From Alphaproteobacteria bacterium (GTDB lineage Bacteria > Pseudomonadota > Alphaproteobacteria > RF32 > CAG-239), in the NCBI GenBank assembly GCA_017937705.1, contig JAGBDC010000012.1, forward strand, positions 1 to 58,221: DNA of 58,221 nucleotides. Reading direction: 5' to 3'. The notes beneath the pieces were generated by a model. It made no database searches, was not told the DNA's origin, and was given only the letters and a program-made list of their open reading frames with translations. How positions within the stretch are numbered: the stretch's first letter is position 1; each line of letters begins with the position of its first letter. The translations under genes and the position numbers were made by a program. This document shows, piece by piece, positions 8,588-17,667 of this stretch.

Positions 8588-9559
8588 ATGGGATTACGCA
8601 CTTGGTTTCTTTCTACAGCTGCCGTAATAGGTTTAAGTAGCGGTGTTCAAGCTCAAGAAATAAGCGGAAAACAAGATGCCCCTGAAGGGCATAAAATTGA
8701 GTTACAAGAAGCTCCCAGGCAAACTAATGCTGTTGATGAGTTGATAACCGGAGAATATAAAGGTATAAATTTTGAGGTTGTTCACTCAACTTATCAAGTT
8801 AATCCCGTTAGCAAAAAAGACAGCATTTTATATCACAAAATGATAGAAAATACGGCTGAACGTAACAATTGGCCGATTATGGTAGCTGAAAATGTATCTT
8901 CTCGAGCTGTTGCTTTCAATATGATATACAAATATTCTCGAGATGACATGAAAGCAGTTTTTTTCGAACAAGATAGAAAATTTACCAATAAATTGTCTGA
9001 TGATTTAGAATATATAGATAAAAATGGTGCTGAAGCCTATATGAACAATATTCTCAAACCGGGGGCTAAAAAGACAATTGATTTTGACAATGTCAGAGCA
9101 CAAACACAACAAAAATATACTACTCCGAGCGGTATAACATATTCTTTCGATAAAGAGGGACGCATTGCCATGCAAGGTAATGTCGGAGGGCATTATATTA
9201 GTAGACTATTACCAAGATATGAGAGTGAGAGATCCTCGAAAACTTCTCCTACCGGCTTCTATATGGCATATATCAATGATAAGGGATATTATCAATGCGG
9301 AGGAAGTATCGCTCAAACCCCTAATGCTGCCAGAATGACAGAGACACGTAAACTTCAACAAATTTATATGTATGACGAAATTTGCAAAGATTTACAAAAC
9401 AGAATGAGCAACGGTGAAGAGTTGTCTTCTTTTGAAAAAGCATTTATGGAAAGACATCATCAACAGCTGAAAAAACGCGGAATTGTGCATGATGAAAAAG
9501 GAAATATGACTTTAAGTCAACAGGCTCCTATGAAGAATAAATCTCGTGGCAGAAGTTAA
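8588..9559 (+). CDS. secreted protein of unknown function, 323 residues
   Basis: The protein starts with a classic signal peptide (about residues 1-22, hydrophobic core FLSTAAVIGLSS, cleavage after VQA). AGGAG lies nine bases before the ATG and a consensus promoter lies upstream. The mature part is hydrophilic and mixed alpha/beta. A C-terminal helical, basic tail (EKAFMERHHQQLKKRG) ends in KNKSRGRS. Only two cysteines are seen in the mature protein (near YYQCGGS and DEICKD), which could form a disulphide in the periplasm. No family is recognised. Its stop codon abuts the convergent recG stop with no gap and no obvious terminator between them. Periplasmic or extracellular location is the only functional statement that can be supported. 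Confidence 0.8.
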   Translation: MGLRTWFLSTAAVIGLSSGVQAQEISGKQDAPEGHKIELQEAPRQTNAVDELITGEYKGINFEVVHSTYQVNPVSKKDSILYHKMIENTAERNNWPIMVAENVSSRAVAFNMIYKYSRDDMKAVFFEQDRKFTNKLSDDLEYIDKNGAEAYMNNILKPGAKKTIDFDNVRAQTQQKYTTPSGITYSFDKEGRIAMQGNVGGHYISRLLPRYESERSSKTSPTGFYMAYINDKGYYQCGGSIAQTPNAARMTETRKLQQIYMYDEICKDLQNRMSNGEELSSFEKAFMERHHQQLKKRGIVHDEKGNMTLSQQAPMKNKSRGRS

Positions 9560-11638
9560 TTATCCGGCCAGATAGGTTTTTACCGCATCATCTTTTTCAA
9601 ACAAATAGAGTAATGTTCTCAGTGCTTCTCCTCGTGGGGATTTTAAATCTATATCTTGTTCAATAATTATTTTTGCATCTTTGTTTGCTGTAATGAGTAG
9701 TTTTTGATGAACTGACATATCAGCTATTTTAAAGTTAGAAAAACCTGATTGTTTAGTACCTAAAATTTCTCCGCTTCCTCGCAATTTCAAATCTTCTTCC
9801 GCAATTAAAAATCCATCTTCGGTATCTTTCATAATTTTAAGTCTGGCACGGGCTGTGTCACTCAAAGGAAAACCGTATAACAACAAACAACTGGCGGCAG
9901 AGTTTCCTCTTTTAACACGCCCGCGTAACTGGTGTAATTGTGCTAATCCGAAACGTTCAGCATGTTCGATTATTATAATAGTAGCTTCGGGAACATTAAC
10001 CCCAACTTCAATTACGGTAGTTGCAACCAACAGATTTATCTTACCGCTTTTGAATTGTTCCATTATTTCATCTTTTTGTTTTTCTTTCATTTTACCGTGA
10101 ATAATTCCGACCTTGTCGCCAAAAATATCTTGCAGATATTTAAAACGTTTTTCTGCAGCTGCAAGATCAATTTTTTCGGACTCTTCCACCAAAGGGCAAA
10201 CCCAATAAGCTCTGGTCTCATTATCTAATTTTGATTTTAATGCTGCAATAATGTCATCAGCTTTATTAAGAGGCATAACTCTTGTGTCAACCGGTTTACG
10301 TCCTTCAGGAAGTTGAGTTATTTTTGAATATTCCATATCTCCGAAGGCGGTTAAAATTAAACTTCTAGGTATAGGAGTTGCAGTCATAACCAAAATATCA
10401 GCTTTGTTTCCTTTGTTTGCCAAATTAAGCCGTTGATGAACTCCGAAACGATGTTGCTCATCAATAATTACGCAAGCTAAATCTTTAAAAGTAACATCTT
10501 CGACGAACAAAGCATGAGTACCGATTAAAATATCAATTTTTCCATCCGCCAAATCTTGTATAATTGCGGCTCTTGTTTTGCCTTTGGTTTTTCCAATTAA
10601 AAGTTCAGCTCTTATTCCTATTGTTTCACAAATGGGAGCAATGCTTTCAAAATGTTGTTTGGCTAAAATTTCGGTGGGAGCCATGATTGTAGCTTGATAC
10701 CCGCATTCTACGGCATTTAGCATTGTTAATAGAGCAACGATGGTCTTCCCGCTCCCTACATCTCCCTGTAACAAACGTAACATTCTGCTGTCAGATGATT
10801 GATCAGCAAAAATTTCTTTCAATACCGTTTCTTGAGCATCAGTTAGTTTGAAGGGAAGGGCATCTATTACTTTTTTACGCAAAAGCCCGTTTCCCGCAAT
10901 TTTACGCCCTTTTTGTTTTTTTACTTTTTGGCGAACAATAGCCAAGGCTAATTGATTGGCAAGCAGTTCGTCATAAGCAAGACGTGTTCTTGATAGAGAT
11001 GTTGGCAATAAATCGTTCATATTTTTAGGATTATGAACATCAATAATGGCCTGATTAAAAGATGGAAACTTATTTTGTTTCAAAAAAACAGGTTCTTGCC
11101 ATTCTGCCAGTATCGGTATACGTTGCAAGGCTTGATTTGTAAGTTTATTTATAAACTTGTTGCTAATTCCCGCAGTTAAACCGTAAACAGGTTCATATTG
11201 CGGTATTTCATTGAGATTTTTAGTAATATAATCGGGATGGCTCATTTGTAAGATATTATTAAATTTTTCAACTTTTCCGCTGATATAACGCTTTTCGCCT
11301 ACCGGAAGATTTTTTTCAATAGATGTTTCATAAACCTTGAAAAAACATAAGGAAATCTGTTCTCCGATTTCATCTTCCGCCCATACTCGGTAAGGTTGGC
11401 TTTTTCTTTGTGGAGTAATATGTTCAATGATTTTAACACAAAATGTATTTACTTCTCCGATAGTAGCATTTTTAAGTGAATTTTTAAGTTCTCTTTTGAT
11501 GAGAGAATGCGGAAAATGCCATATAGCATCTCCTATTTTGTTTATTCCGAGGTTTGCAAGCAATTTTGCCGTTTTATCTCCTACACCGGAAATGTTGGTA
11601 ATATTAGAAAACAAAGGAAACAAAAAAGACGGACGCAT
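9560..11638 (-). CDS. recG: ATP-dependent DNA helicase RecG
   Basis: RecG remodels stalled replication forks and Holliday junctions. At 692 residues it is full length. An N-terminal helix-hairpin-helix/wedge region (ISGVGDKTAKLLANLGI) and OB-fold are followed by the two RecA-like motor domains. The Walker A motif is GDVGSGKT, the DEAH-box variant is DEQH (IIDEQHRFG), and motif III is ATPIPRS. The C-terminal RecG signature follows (HQLRGRVKRG, then LRGSGEILGTKQSG). It is divergent from mfd across an 83-base gap and its 3' end abuts the gene at 8588-9559. Confidence 0.97.
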   Translation of the reverse strand: MRPSFLFPLFSNITNISGVGDKTAKLLANLGINKIGDAIWHFPHSLIKRELKNSLKNATIGEVNTFCVKIIEHITPQRKSQPYRVWAEDEIGEQISLCFFKVYETSIEKNLPVGEKRYISGKVEKFNNILQMSHPDYITKNLNEIPQYEPVYGLTAGISNKFINKLTNQALQRIPILAEWQEPVFLKQNKFPSFNQAIIDVHNPKNMNDLLPTSLSRTRLAYDELLANQLALAIVRQKVKKQKGRKIAGNGLLRKKVIDALPFKLTDAQETVLKEIFADQSSDSRMLRLLQGDVGSGKTIVALLTMLNAVECGYQATIMAPTEILAKQHFESIAPICETIGIRAELLIGKTKGKTRAAIIQDLADGKIDILIGTHALFVEDVTFKDLACVIIDEQHRFGVHQRLNLANKGNKADILVMTATPIPRSLILTAFGDMEYSKITQLPEGRKPVDTRVMPLNKADDIIAALKSKLDNETRAYWVCPLVEESEKIDLAAAEKRFKYLQDIFGDKVGIIHGKMKEKQKDEIMEQFKSGKINLLVATTVIEVGVNVPEATIIIIEHAERFGLAQLHQLRGRVKRGNSAASCLLLYGFPLSDTARARLKIMKDTEDGFLIAEEDLKLRGSGEILGTKQSGFSNFKIADMSVHQKLLITANKDAKIIIEQDIDLKSPRGEALRTLLYLFEKDDAVKTYLAG

Positions 11639-11659
11639 TGCACAAAACCTTAAAATTTG

Positions 11660-11687
11660 TTGCTATTAATAACTAATTGTATATATT
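11660..11687 (+). promoter_or_regulatory. probable mfd promoter
   Basis: TTGCTA (11660-11665), a 16-base spacer and TATATT (11682-11687), in the short recG/mfd divergent gap. Confidence 0.55.
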
Positions 11688-11721
11688 TTCAGAATAGATG
11701 TAAATAACAAGATGAAAAAAT

Positions 11722-14700
11722 ATGTTTAGCCGGTTAAAAAAAATTAGTTCTAAAATTAAATCGCTGTCTTCCATTGTTGACGGGAGCGAAGCTTTTGTCA
11801 TAAAACAACTATATGAAAACGGCTCATCGGATATCCTTTATATTGCTTCAGACGGCAGCACTATGGAGCAAATTGCATCAGTATTACGGTATATACTTCC
11901 CGATGTAAATGTTTTAACTTTTCCTGCTTGGGATACTGTTCCGTATGATAGAATATCTCCAAATGTCAATATAGTAGCAGAACGAGTTAATGTTTTAGCT
12001 CACTTAGCACATAATCCTTCAAATAAAAAAAATCGCATAATTTTGACCAGTGTAGGTTCTGCAATACAAAAGTTGCCGCCTAAAAAAGTGTTTCTAAACT
12101 CCGTAAAACATATAAAAGTTGGTGGTGAACTAAGTTTTACTAGTTTCTTGCATTATGCTTCGGTTAACGGATATACCAGAGTTGAACAAGTTATGGAACC
12201 AGGGGAATATGCTGTAAGAGGAGATATTTTAGATATTTTTCCTGTCGGCACGGACAATCCTTTACGTATTGACTTGTTCGGTGATGAAGTTGAAAAAATA
12301 AGAACATTCGATGTTTTATCTCAACGAACAACCGGTGAAAAAGAATACTATACGTTTCAAGCGGCAGGTGAAGTTGTATTAGACGAAAATACGGTTAAAA
12401 ACTTTCGTTCAAACTATCGTGAAAGCTTTGGTGTTGCTACCAAAAATGATGAAATTTATGAAGCAATTTCCAATTCTAAAAAATATATGGGAATGGAAAA
12501 CTGGTTGCCATTTTTTTATGAAGAAAAATTGCCGTCAATATTTGACTATGTTCCTCAAGCTACAATAGTTTTCGGGCGAAATTTTGAAACAGCATTAAAG
12601 TCAAAAAATGACAGTATTATCGATCATTATCAGGCAAGATTAGAAGCTTTAAGTATAAAAAACAACAATAAAGAGGTTGATAATTATCGACCGGTTTCTC
12701 CCGAATTGATGTTTATGCGTATTGAAGAAATTATGCCTAAAGCAAACATTATGTTCAATAGTTTGAATATGCCGGACAGCGATGATAATATTGATATAAA
12801 AACTGTTCCGGTACGGGATTTTTCATCAGCTAAAAATATAAATCCGTCACAAGTTTATACCGAGTTATCAAATACATTAATTGAGTATGGAAAGTTAAAG
12901 CGTATAATTTGCTGCTATTCAGCCGGTTCTCGAGAGCGTATTTTTACACTATTAAATGAAAGTTGCGGAGAAAAAATAAATTTGTCTTTCGCCGAAAACT
13001 GGAAAGAAGCAGAGCAAAAATCGCAAACAAGTGTAGTGCTTGCAATTATTAATATTCCTCACGGTTTTAGAACAGATAGTTATTATTTTGTTTCTGAACA
13101 AGATATTTTAGGTCCTAAACAAAATCGTCGCAATTATAAAAAAGTAACTTCAAAAGACTTTATTGCAGATGTTTCGTCATTAAATATCGGAGAACTTGTA
13201 GTTCACTTAGAACACGGAATAGGGCGTTTTATGGGACTGGAAAATATTTCTGCCGGCGGTGCGGATCATGATTGCTTAAAAATTATATATGCCAATGATG
13301 ATAAACTGTTTGTTCCGGTTGAAAATATTGAGATGGTATCTCGTTACGGAGCTGATGATGAAAACATTCAACTTGACACTTTAGGCGGTGTCGCATGGGA
13401 AGCTAAAAAGGCTAAAGTTAAAAAACGTATAAAAGAATTAGCTGAAAAACTCATTGCCATTGCCGCTAGAAGACAATTAAAGAAAGCTGAGTGTTTTATT
13501 GCATCAGACGGAATATACGATGAATTTTGTTCAAATTTTCCGTATAATGAAACTGATGACCAACTTAATGCAATTGCCGATGTCCTAGGCGATTTAGGAG
13601 CAGGTATTCCTATGGATAGGCTAGTTTGCGGAGATGTAGGATTTGGAAAAACCGAGGTAGCATTACGAGCTGCATTTACAGTGGCCATGTCCGGAGGGCA
13701 AGTTGCATTAATTGTTCCTACTACTATTTTGGCCCGTCAGCACTATCTGAATTTCAAGCAAAGAATGGGCGGTTTCCCTCTGCGTGTAGGAATGTTATCT
13801 CGTTTAACCACAGTAACCGAAGCCAGAAAAATAAAAGCAGGTATGAAAGATGGTTCTGTTGATATTGTAATCGGTACTCATGCTTTATTAGCAGATAATG
13901 TGGAATTTAATAATTTAGGACTTTTAATAATAGATGAGGAACAACATTTTGGAGTAGCACACAAAGAAAAATTGAAATCCTTAAAAGATGATGTTCATGT
14001 TCTTACATTGACGGCAACTCCAATCCCAAGAACATTACAACTATCATTAACCGGAGTAAAGCAACTGAGTATAATTGCCACACCTCCTGTTGACAGATTA
14101 GCGGCTCGAACTTTTGTTATGCCCTTCGATAGAGTAATGATAAAAGAGGCGATATATCGAGAAAAATATAGAGGAGGACAAACATTTTTCGTATGTCCCA
14201 GAGTTTCGGATATACCAGAGATTCAAAAAACATTACAAGAGCTTGCTCCTGATGCCAAAGTTTTGGTTGCTCATGGGCAAATGCCGGTAAAACAGTTGGA
14301 AGATGTTATAAATGATTTCGTAGATAAAAAAGCCGATATTTTGCTATCAACTACAATTATTGAATCCGGTATTGATATGCCGAGTGTAAATACAATGATA
14401 GTGCATCGCTCAGATATGTTCGGATTGGCTCAACTTTATCAATTACGAGGCCGTATCGGACGTTCAAAGGTTAGAGGATATTGCTATTTCACCATTCCGC
14501 AACAAAAGATGCTCAAACCGGTTGCCGAACGCCGCTTAAATATATTGCAAGCATTGGACAGTTTAGGAGCAGGGTTCTCTTTAGCCAGTCATGATATGGA
14601 TATTCGCGGTTCCGGCAATGTTTTGGGAGAAGAACAATCAGGACATATTAAAGATGTCGGTATTGCTTTGTATCATCACATGCTCGAAGAAGAAATTACT

Positions 14701-15186
14701 CGTATTAAAAATGGTGAAGCTATAGAAGAAAAAGCCTCTCAAGAATGGAGCCCGCAAATTATAACCGGTGTTCCGATTATGATATCCGAAAAATATGTCC
14801 GTGATTTGGGAGTGCGTTTAGGATTATACAAACGCATAGGTTCATTGGAAAACACAGATGCTTTATTAGATATGAGAGAAGAGCTTGTTGATAGATTTGG
14901 TCCCATACCGCAAGAAGTTGAAAACTTGCTTAAAACAGTAGAAATAAAACAACTATGTCGACAGGCTAATATTGAAAGAATTGACGCCGGAGCCAAAGGT
15001 TTTATTATAGGTTTTTATGAAAACAAATTCAAATATCCGGAAAAACTTGTTAATATGATTGCCTGTTCAGGAGGAGCCATAAAAGTAAGACCTGACCAGA
15101 AAATTTTCATATCTCGAGATTTAGAAAATTATGCCAAACGCTTGGAAACAATAAAAGATTTTGTAATGAAATTGTTGTGTTTATAA
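11722..15186 (+). CDS. mfd: transcription-repair coupling factor Mfd
   Basis: Mfd pushes stalled RNA polymerase off DNA lesions and recruits UvrA. The 1154-residue product has the expected modules. A UvrB-like N-terminal module contains GEYAVRGDILDIFP. The polymerase-interacting domain is near residue 490 (GELVVHLEHGIGRFMG). The RecG-like motor has Walker A GDVGFGKT (about 637-644), DEEQHFG (about 738) and ATPIPRT, followed by the TRG motif region (QLYQLRGRIGRS) and a C-terminal domain. It is slightly larger than recG's motor homologue on the opposite strand. Only 12 bases separate its stop from the glycosyltransferase gene downstream, so read-through into that gene is likely. Confidence 0.98.
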   Translation: MFSRLKKISSKIKSLSSIVDGSEAFVIKQLYENGSSDILYIASDGSTMEQIASVLRYILPDVNVLTFPAWDTVPYDRISPNVNIVAERVNVLAHLAHNPSNKKNRIILTSVGSAIQKLPPKKVFLNSVKHIKVGGELSFTSFLHYASVNGYTRVEQVMEPGEYAVRGDILDIFPVGTDNPLRIDLFGDEVEKIRTFDVLSQRTTGEKEYYTFQAAGEVVLDENTVKNFRSNYRESFGVATKNDEIYEAISNSKKYMGMENWLPFFYEEKLPSIFDYVPQATIVFGRNFETALKSKNDSIIDHYQARLEALSIKNNNKEVDNYRPVSPELMFMRIEEIMPKANIMFNSLNMPDSDDNIDIKTVPVRDFSSAKNINPSQVYTELSNTLIEYGKLKRIICCYSAGSRERIFTLLNESCGEKINLSFAENWKEAEQKSQTSVVLAIINIPHGFRTDSYYFVSEQDILGPKQNRRNYKKVTSKDFIADVSSLNIGELVVHLEHGIGRFMGLENISAGGADHDCLKIIYANDDKLFVPVENIEMVSRYGADDENIQLDTLGGVAWEAKKAKVKKRIKELAEKLIAIAARRQLKKAECFIASDGIYDEFCSNFPYNETDDQLNAIADVLGDLGAGIPMDRLVCGDVGFGKTEVALRAAFTVAMSGGQVALIVPTTILARQHYLNFKQRMGGFPLRVGMLSRLTTVTEARKIKAGMKDGSVDIVIGTHALLADNVEFNNLGLLIIDEEQHFGVAHKEKLKSLKDDVHVLTLTATPIPRTLQLSLTGVKQLSIIATPPVDRLAARTFVMPFDRVMIKEAIYREKYRGGQTFFVCPRVSDIPEIQKTLQELAPDAKVLVAHGQMPVKQLEDVINDFVDKKADILLSTTIIESGIDMPSVNTMIVHRSDMFGLAQLYQLRGRIGRSKVRGYCYFTIPQQKMLKPVAERRLNILQALDSLGAGFSLASHDMDIRGSGNVLGEEQSGHIKDVGIALYHHMLEEEITRIKNGEAIEEKASQEWSPQIITGVPIMISEKYVRDLGVRLGLYKRIGSLENTDALLDMREELVDRFGPIPQEVENLLKTVEIKQLCRQANIERIDAGAKGFIIGFYENKFKYPEKLVNMIACSGGAIKVRPDQKIFISRDLENYAKRLETIKDFVMKLLCL

Positions 15187-15198
15187 GGAGAAAGATAA

Positions 15199-17001
15199 AT
15201 GAAAATATTTTATAAAAAAGAAACAAATAAACACACTAAATACTATTTTTTAGGAATACAACTGCTTAACAGAAGAAAAAATAAAACAGATTATCAAGAA
15301 CAAATAGATATAATAAGCAAAAAAATCGATAATACTAAAACTTTGACTTATAATATATATAAATCTATGCATTACAACGAGTTAGCTAAAATACATCACC
15401 CTTTGATTTTTTCTAAATATAAGGATATAAACAAAGGAAAAAGTGTTGTTTTATATGCTTGTGGGCCATCAGCAAAATATTTTGAGAAAATAAAAGATGC
15501 TGTATATGTAGGTATAAACAGAGCTATTTATGCTACGGATATAAAGTTTAGTCAAATTTTTATGCACGATAAGCAAATGATTGAAGAAAATGAAGAACTT
15601 CTTGCTAATTATCCTGCAGATAAATTTTGTGGTTTTCATACATCAGATGAATTATTTAAACAATACGGAATAACACCGGAATTAGCCAATAAAATAGGTG
15701 GGAAAATATTTTTCATTTCAAATCCATGGTTAATAGGAGTAGATAATAATTGTCAAGACATTGTGAATCCGGATATTACTAAAGGTTATTTTTTTGATAG
15801 AGGTACAGTTTTTTCAGCTTTACAATTTATTCTTTATACCAATCCCGCAAAAATATATTTAGTCGGTAATGATTGCACGGAGGACGGACATTTTTATTCT
15901 GAAAACGGCGAGAAAAATTCATTGATTAAATCTCTAAAAGATTATTGGATAAAATTTTCCCATTTTGCTAAGATGTTTTATCCCGATATCGAAATAATAT
16001 CAATAAACCCTGTTGAACTAAAAGGTTTATTTAAAGACGAATATACTCAAAGTTTTTTGAATAAACAAAAAGAAATTTCTCTGTCTAAAAAGAAATTAAA
16101 TGTAAATGTGATCGAAACAATCTGGATTAATCAATCAGATGAAGATGAATTGTATTTATTATTAAAATCAAATATAAACTCAAAGAAATATGAAGAAATA
16201 CCTCATAAATGTTTGCTCATATATTTGTCTTTACTCATACAAAATAATGCCTCAAACGTAGAAATTCAAAATGTATTGAAAAATTATATTGCAATTCACG
16301 GAACTATGGATATATTTCGCTATCCGATAGTTGCTAAAATTATAAAAGAACAAAATATCACAGATGAACAAATAGAAAAAACAGTTTTTGTATGGGATAA
16401 AATAAACGAGGAAAAAAGATTAACAAATTTCGAAAATTATATTAAAAACAAAACAATAGCCATTGTTGGAAATAGTGGTTGCCAAATAGGAAAAAACAAA
16501 GGAGAAGAGATAGATGCACATGATATTGTTATAAGGTGCAACAATTATCCGAGTGATGAAAAATATCACAATGATTATGGTAAGAAAACTAATGTATGGG
16601 TTAGAAATTCGGCAAAAAGCTGCATTCACAGAGACGATATTTCTTCCTATGATTATGTAATATGGAAAGATGATTTTTCGCATTTTCCTATTCGAGAAAA
16701 CTTTTTGGATATTATGTATGATTATATGAAAGGATACCCGAATAAGCTATTGTATATAAATAATAAATATTATGATAGTCTAAAAAAACAAGCAGGTGTA
16801 CATCAGCCTACTTCGGGTTGTATCATTATTTGGATGTTATATCAAATATTAGGAAGTTTTAAAAACATTGATATATACGGCTTTTCATTTTTAACAAATG
16901 ACAAAACTGATAACGGCCATTATTTTGACGATATAAAGTTTAGTTTTCATGATATTGATTTTGAAAGAGATTTTTTATTTAACTTATATCAAAAAAGCTA
17001 A
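15199..17001 (+). CDS. two-domain glycosyltransferase: Maf/GT42-like domain fused to GT29 sialyltransferase
   Basis: The 600-residue product has two nucleotide-sugar-type domains joined by a helical linker (about 275-410). The C-terminal domain carries all four sialylmotifs of family GT29. Motif L is at about 420-455 (IAIVGNSG, then EEIDAHDIVIRCNNYPSD). Motif S is at about 537-563 (PTSGCIIIW, then IDIYGFSF). Motif III is HYFD at about 574, and motif VS is H584 with E589 (HDIDFE). The N-terminal domain (about 82-270) has ACGPSAKYF, then INRA, and GTVFSALQF ahead of KIYLVGNDCTEDGHFY. This pattern resembles DUF115/Maf nonulosonate transferases and GT42 sialyltransferases. There is no signal peptide. 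Likely role: attaching sialic-acid-like sugars to a surface glycan or protein. Its 3' end overlaps the convergent neuA by 18 bases. Domain two is secure; domain one is less so. Confidence 0.85.
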   Translation: MKIFYKKETNKHTKYYFLGIQLLNRRKNKTDYQEQIDIISKKIDNTKTLTYNIYKSMHYNELAKIHHPLIFSKYKDINKGKSVVLYACGPSAKYFEKIKDAVYVGINRAIYATDIKFSQIFMHDKQMIEENEELLANYPADKFCGFHTSDELFKQYGITPELANKIGGKIFFISNPWLIGVDNNCQDIVNPDITKGYFFDRGTVFSALQFILYTNPAKIYLVGNDCTEDGHFYSENGEKNSLIKSLKDYWIKFSHFAKMFYPDIEIISINPVELKGLFKDEYTQSFLNKQKEISLSKKKLNVNVIETIWINQSDEDELYLLLKSNINSKKYEEIPHKCLLIYLSLLIQNNASNVEIQNVLKNYIAIHGTMDIFRYPIVAKIIKEQNITDEQIEKTVFVWDKINEEKRLTNFENYIKNKTIAIVGNSGCQIGKNKGEEIDAHDIVIRCNNYPSDEKYHNDYGKKTNVWVRNSAKSCIHRDDISSYDYVIWKDDFSHFPIRENFLDIMYDYMKGYPNKLLYINNKYYDSLKKQAGVHQPTSGCIIIWMLYQILGSFKNIDIYGFSFLTNDKTDNGHYFDDIKFSFHDIDFERDFLFNLYQKS

Positions 17002-17667
17002 TCTTTTGTTAAGCTCGTCAACATCTTGTTGCGTATCAATATCGAGTGCATAATATTCATCAATAACAAACGGAATCTCATTTTCATTTAATATAGTTGC
17101 ATTGTTTATCAAATTGAGATTGTTGATATATACGGAACCGGCAATTTTATAATATTGTTTGAAATCCTGACTGCGAATATCACTGCTTTTGTTTAATATT
17201 TTGCACAAATTCCCCTCATTATCGATATATCGAATAAATTCGGGAGTTATTGTTGATTTTATTACGGTAATTAATGAAGTTTCTTTTTCAAAATATTTGA
17301 TTAAAGCTTCATCAATAATATTTTCAGGACGTAAAGGAAAAGTTGGTTGCAACAAAACAACCGCATCATATTTTTGTTTTAGCAATGATAGTTCATATAT
17401 TATAGCATCAACAATTCTTGCATTGTCATCTGATAAATTCTTTGGTCGTAACTCATTTACTATACAGTCATTCTTTCTTGCGATTTCTAATATTTCTTCG
17501 GAATCGGAACTTACAAATATATCATCTATCATTGAAGAACTTTTTGCACAATCAACAGAGTGCATAAATAATGGTTTTCCGTTAACAGATAACAAATTTT
17601 TATGAGGTACCCTTTTAGAGCCTATTCTTGCGGGAATAAAAGCTATTATTTTTTTATTATTATACAC
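16984..17667 (-). CDS. neuA: CMP-nonulosonate cytidylyltransferase (CMP-sialic acid synthetase type)
   Basis: The 227-residue enzyme has the family signature at its N-terminus (IPARIGSKRVPHKN), with the Arg/Lys residues that bind CTP. Downstream blocks are VSSDSEEI, VLLQPTFPLR and the C-terminal ALDIDTQQDVDE, with the metal-binding Asp pair. It activates a nonulosonic acid (sialic, legionaminic or similar) as the CMP-sugar, the donor for sialyltransferases such as the one opposite. It starts with GTG. The G of that start is shared with the TAG stop of neuB (TAGTG), so translation is coupled. The sequence alone cannot say which nine-carbon sugar it uses. The 3' end overlaps the GT29 gene by 18 bases, tail to tail. 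Confidence 0.93.
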   Translation of the reverse strand: MYNNKKIIAFIPARIGSKRVPHKNLLSVNGKPLFMHSVDCAKSSSMIDDIFVSSDSEEILEIARKNDCIVNELRPKNLSDDNARIVDAIIYELSLLKQKYDAVVLLQPTFPLRPENIIDEALIKYFEKETSLITVIKSTITPEFIRYIDNEGNLCKILNKSSDIRSQDFKQYYKIAGSVYINNLNLINNATILNENEIPFVIDEYYALDIDTQQDVDELNKRLAFLI

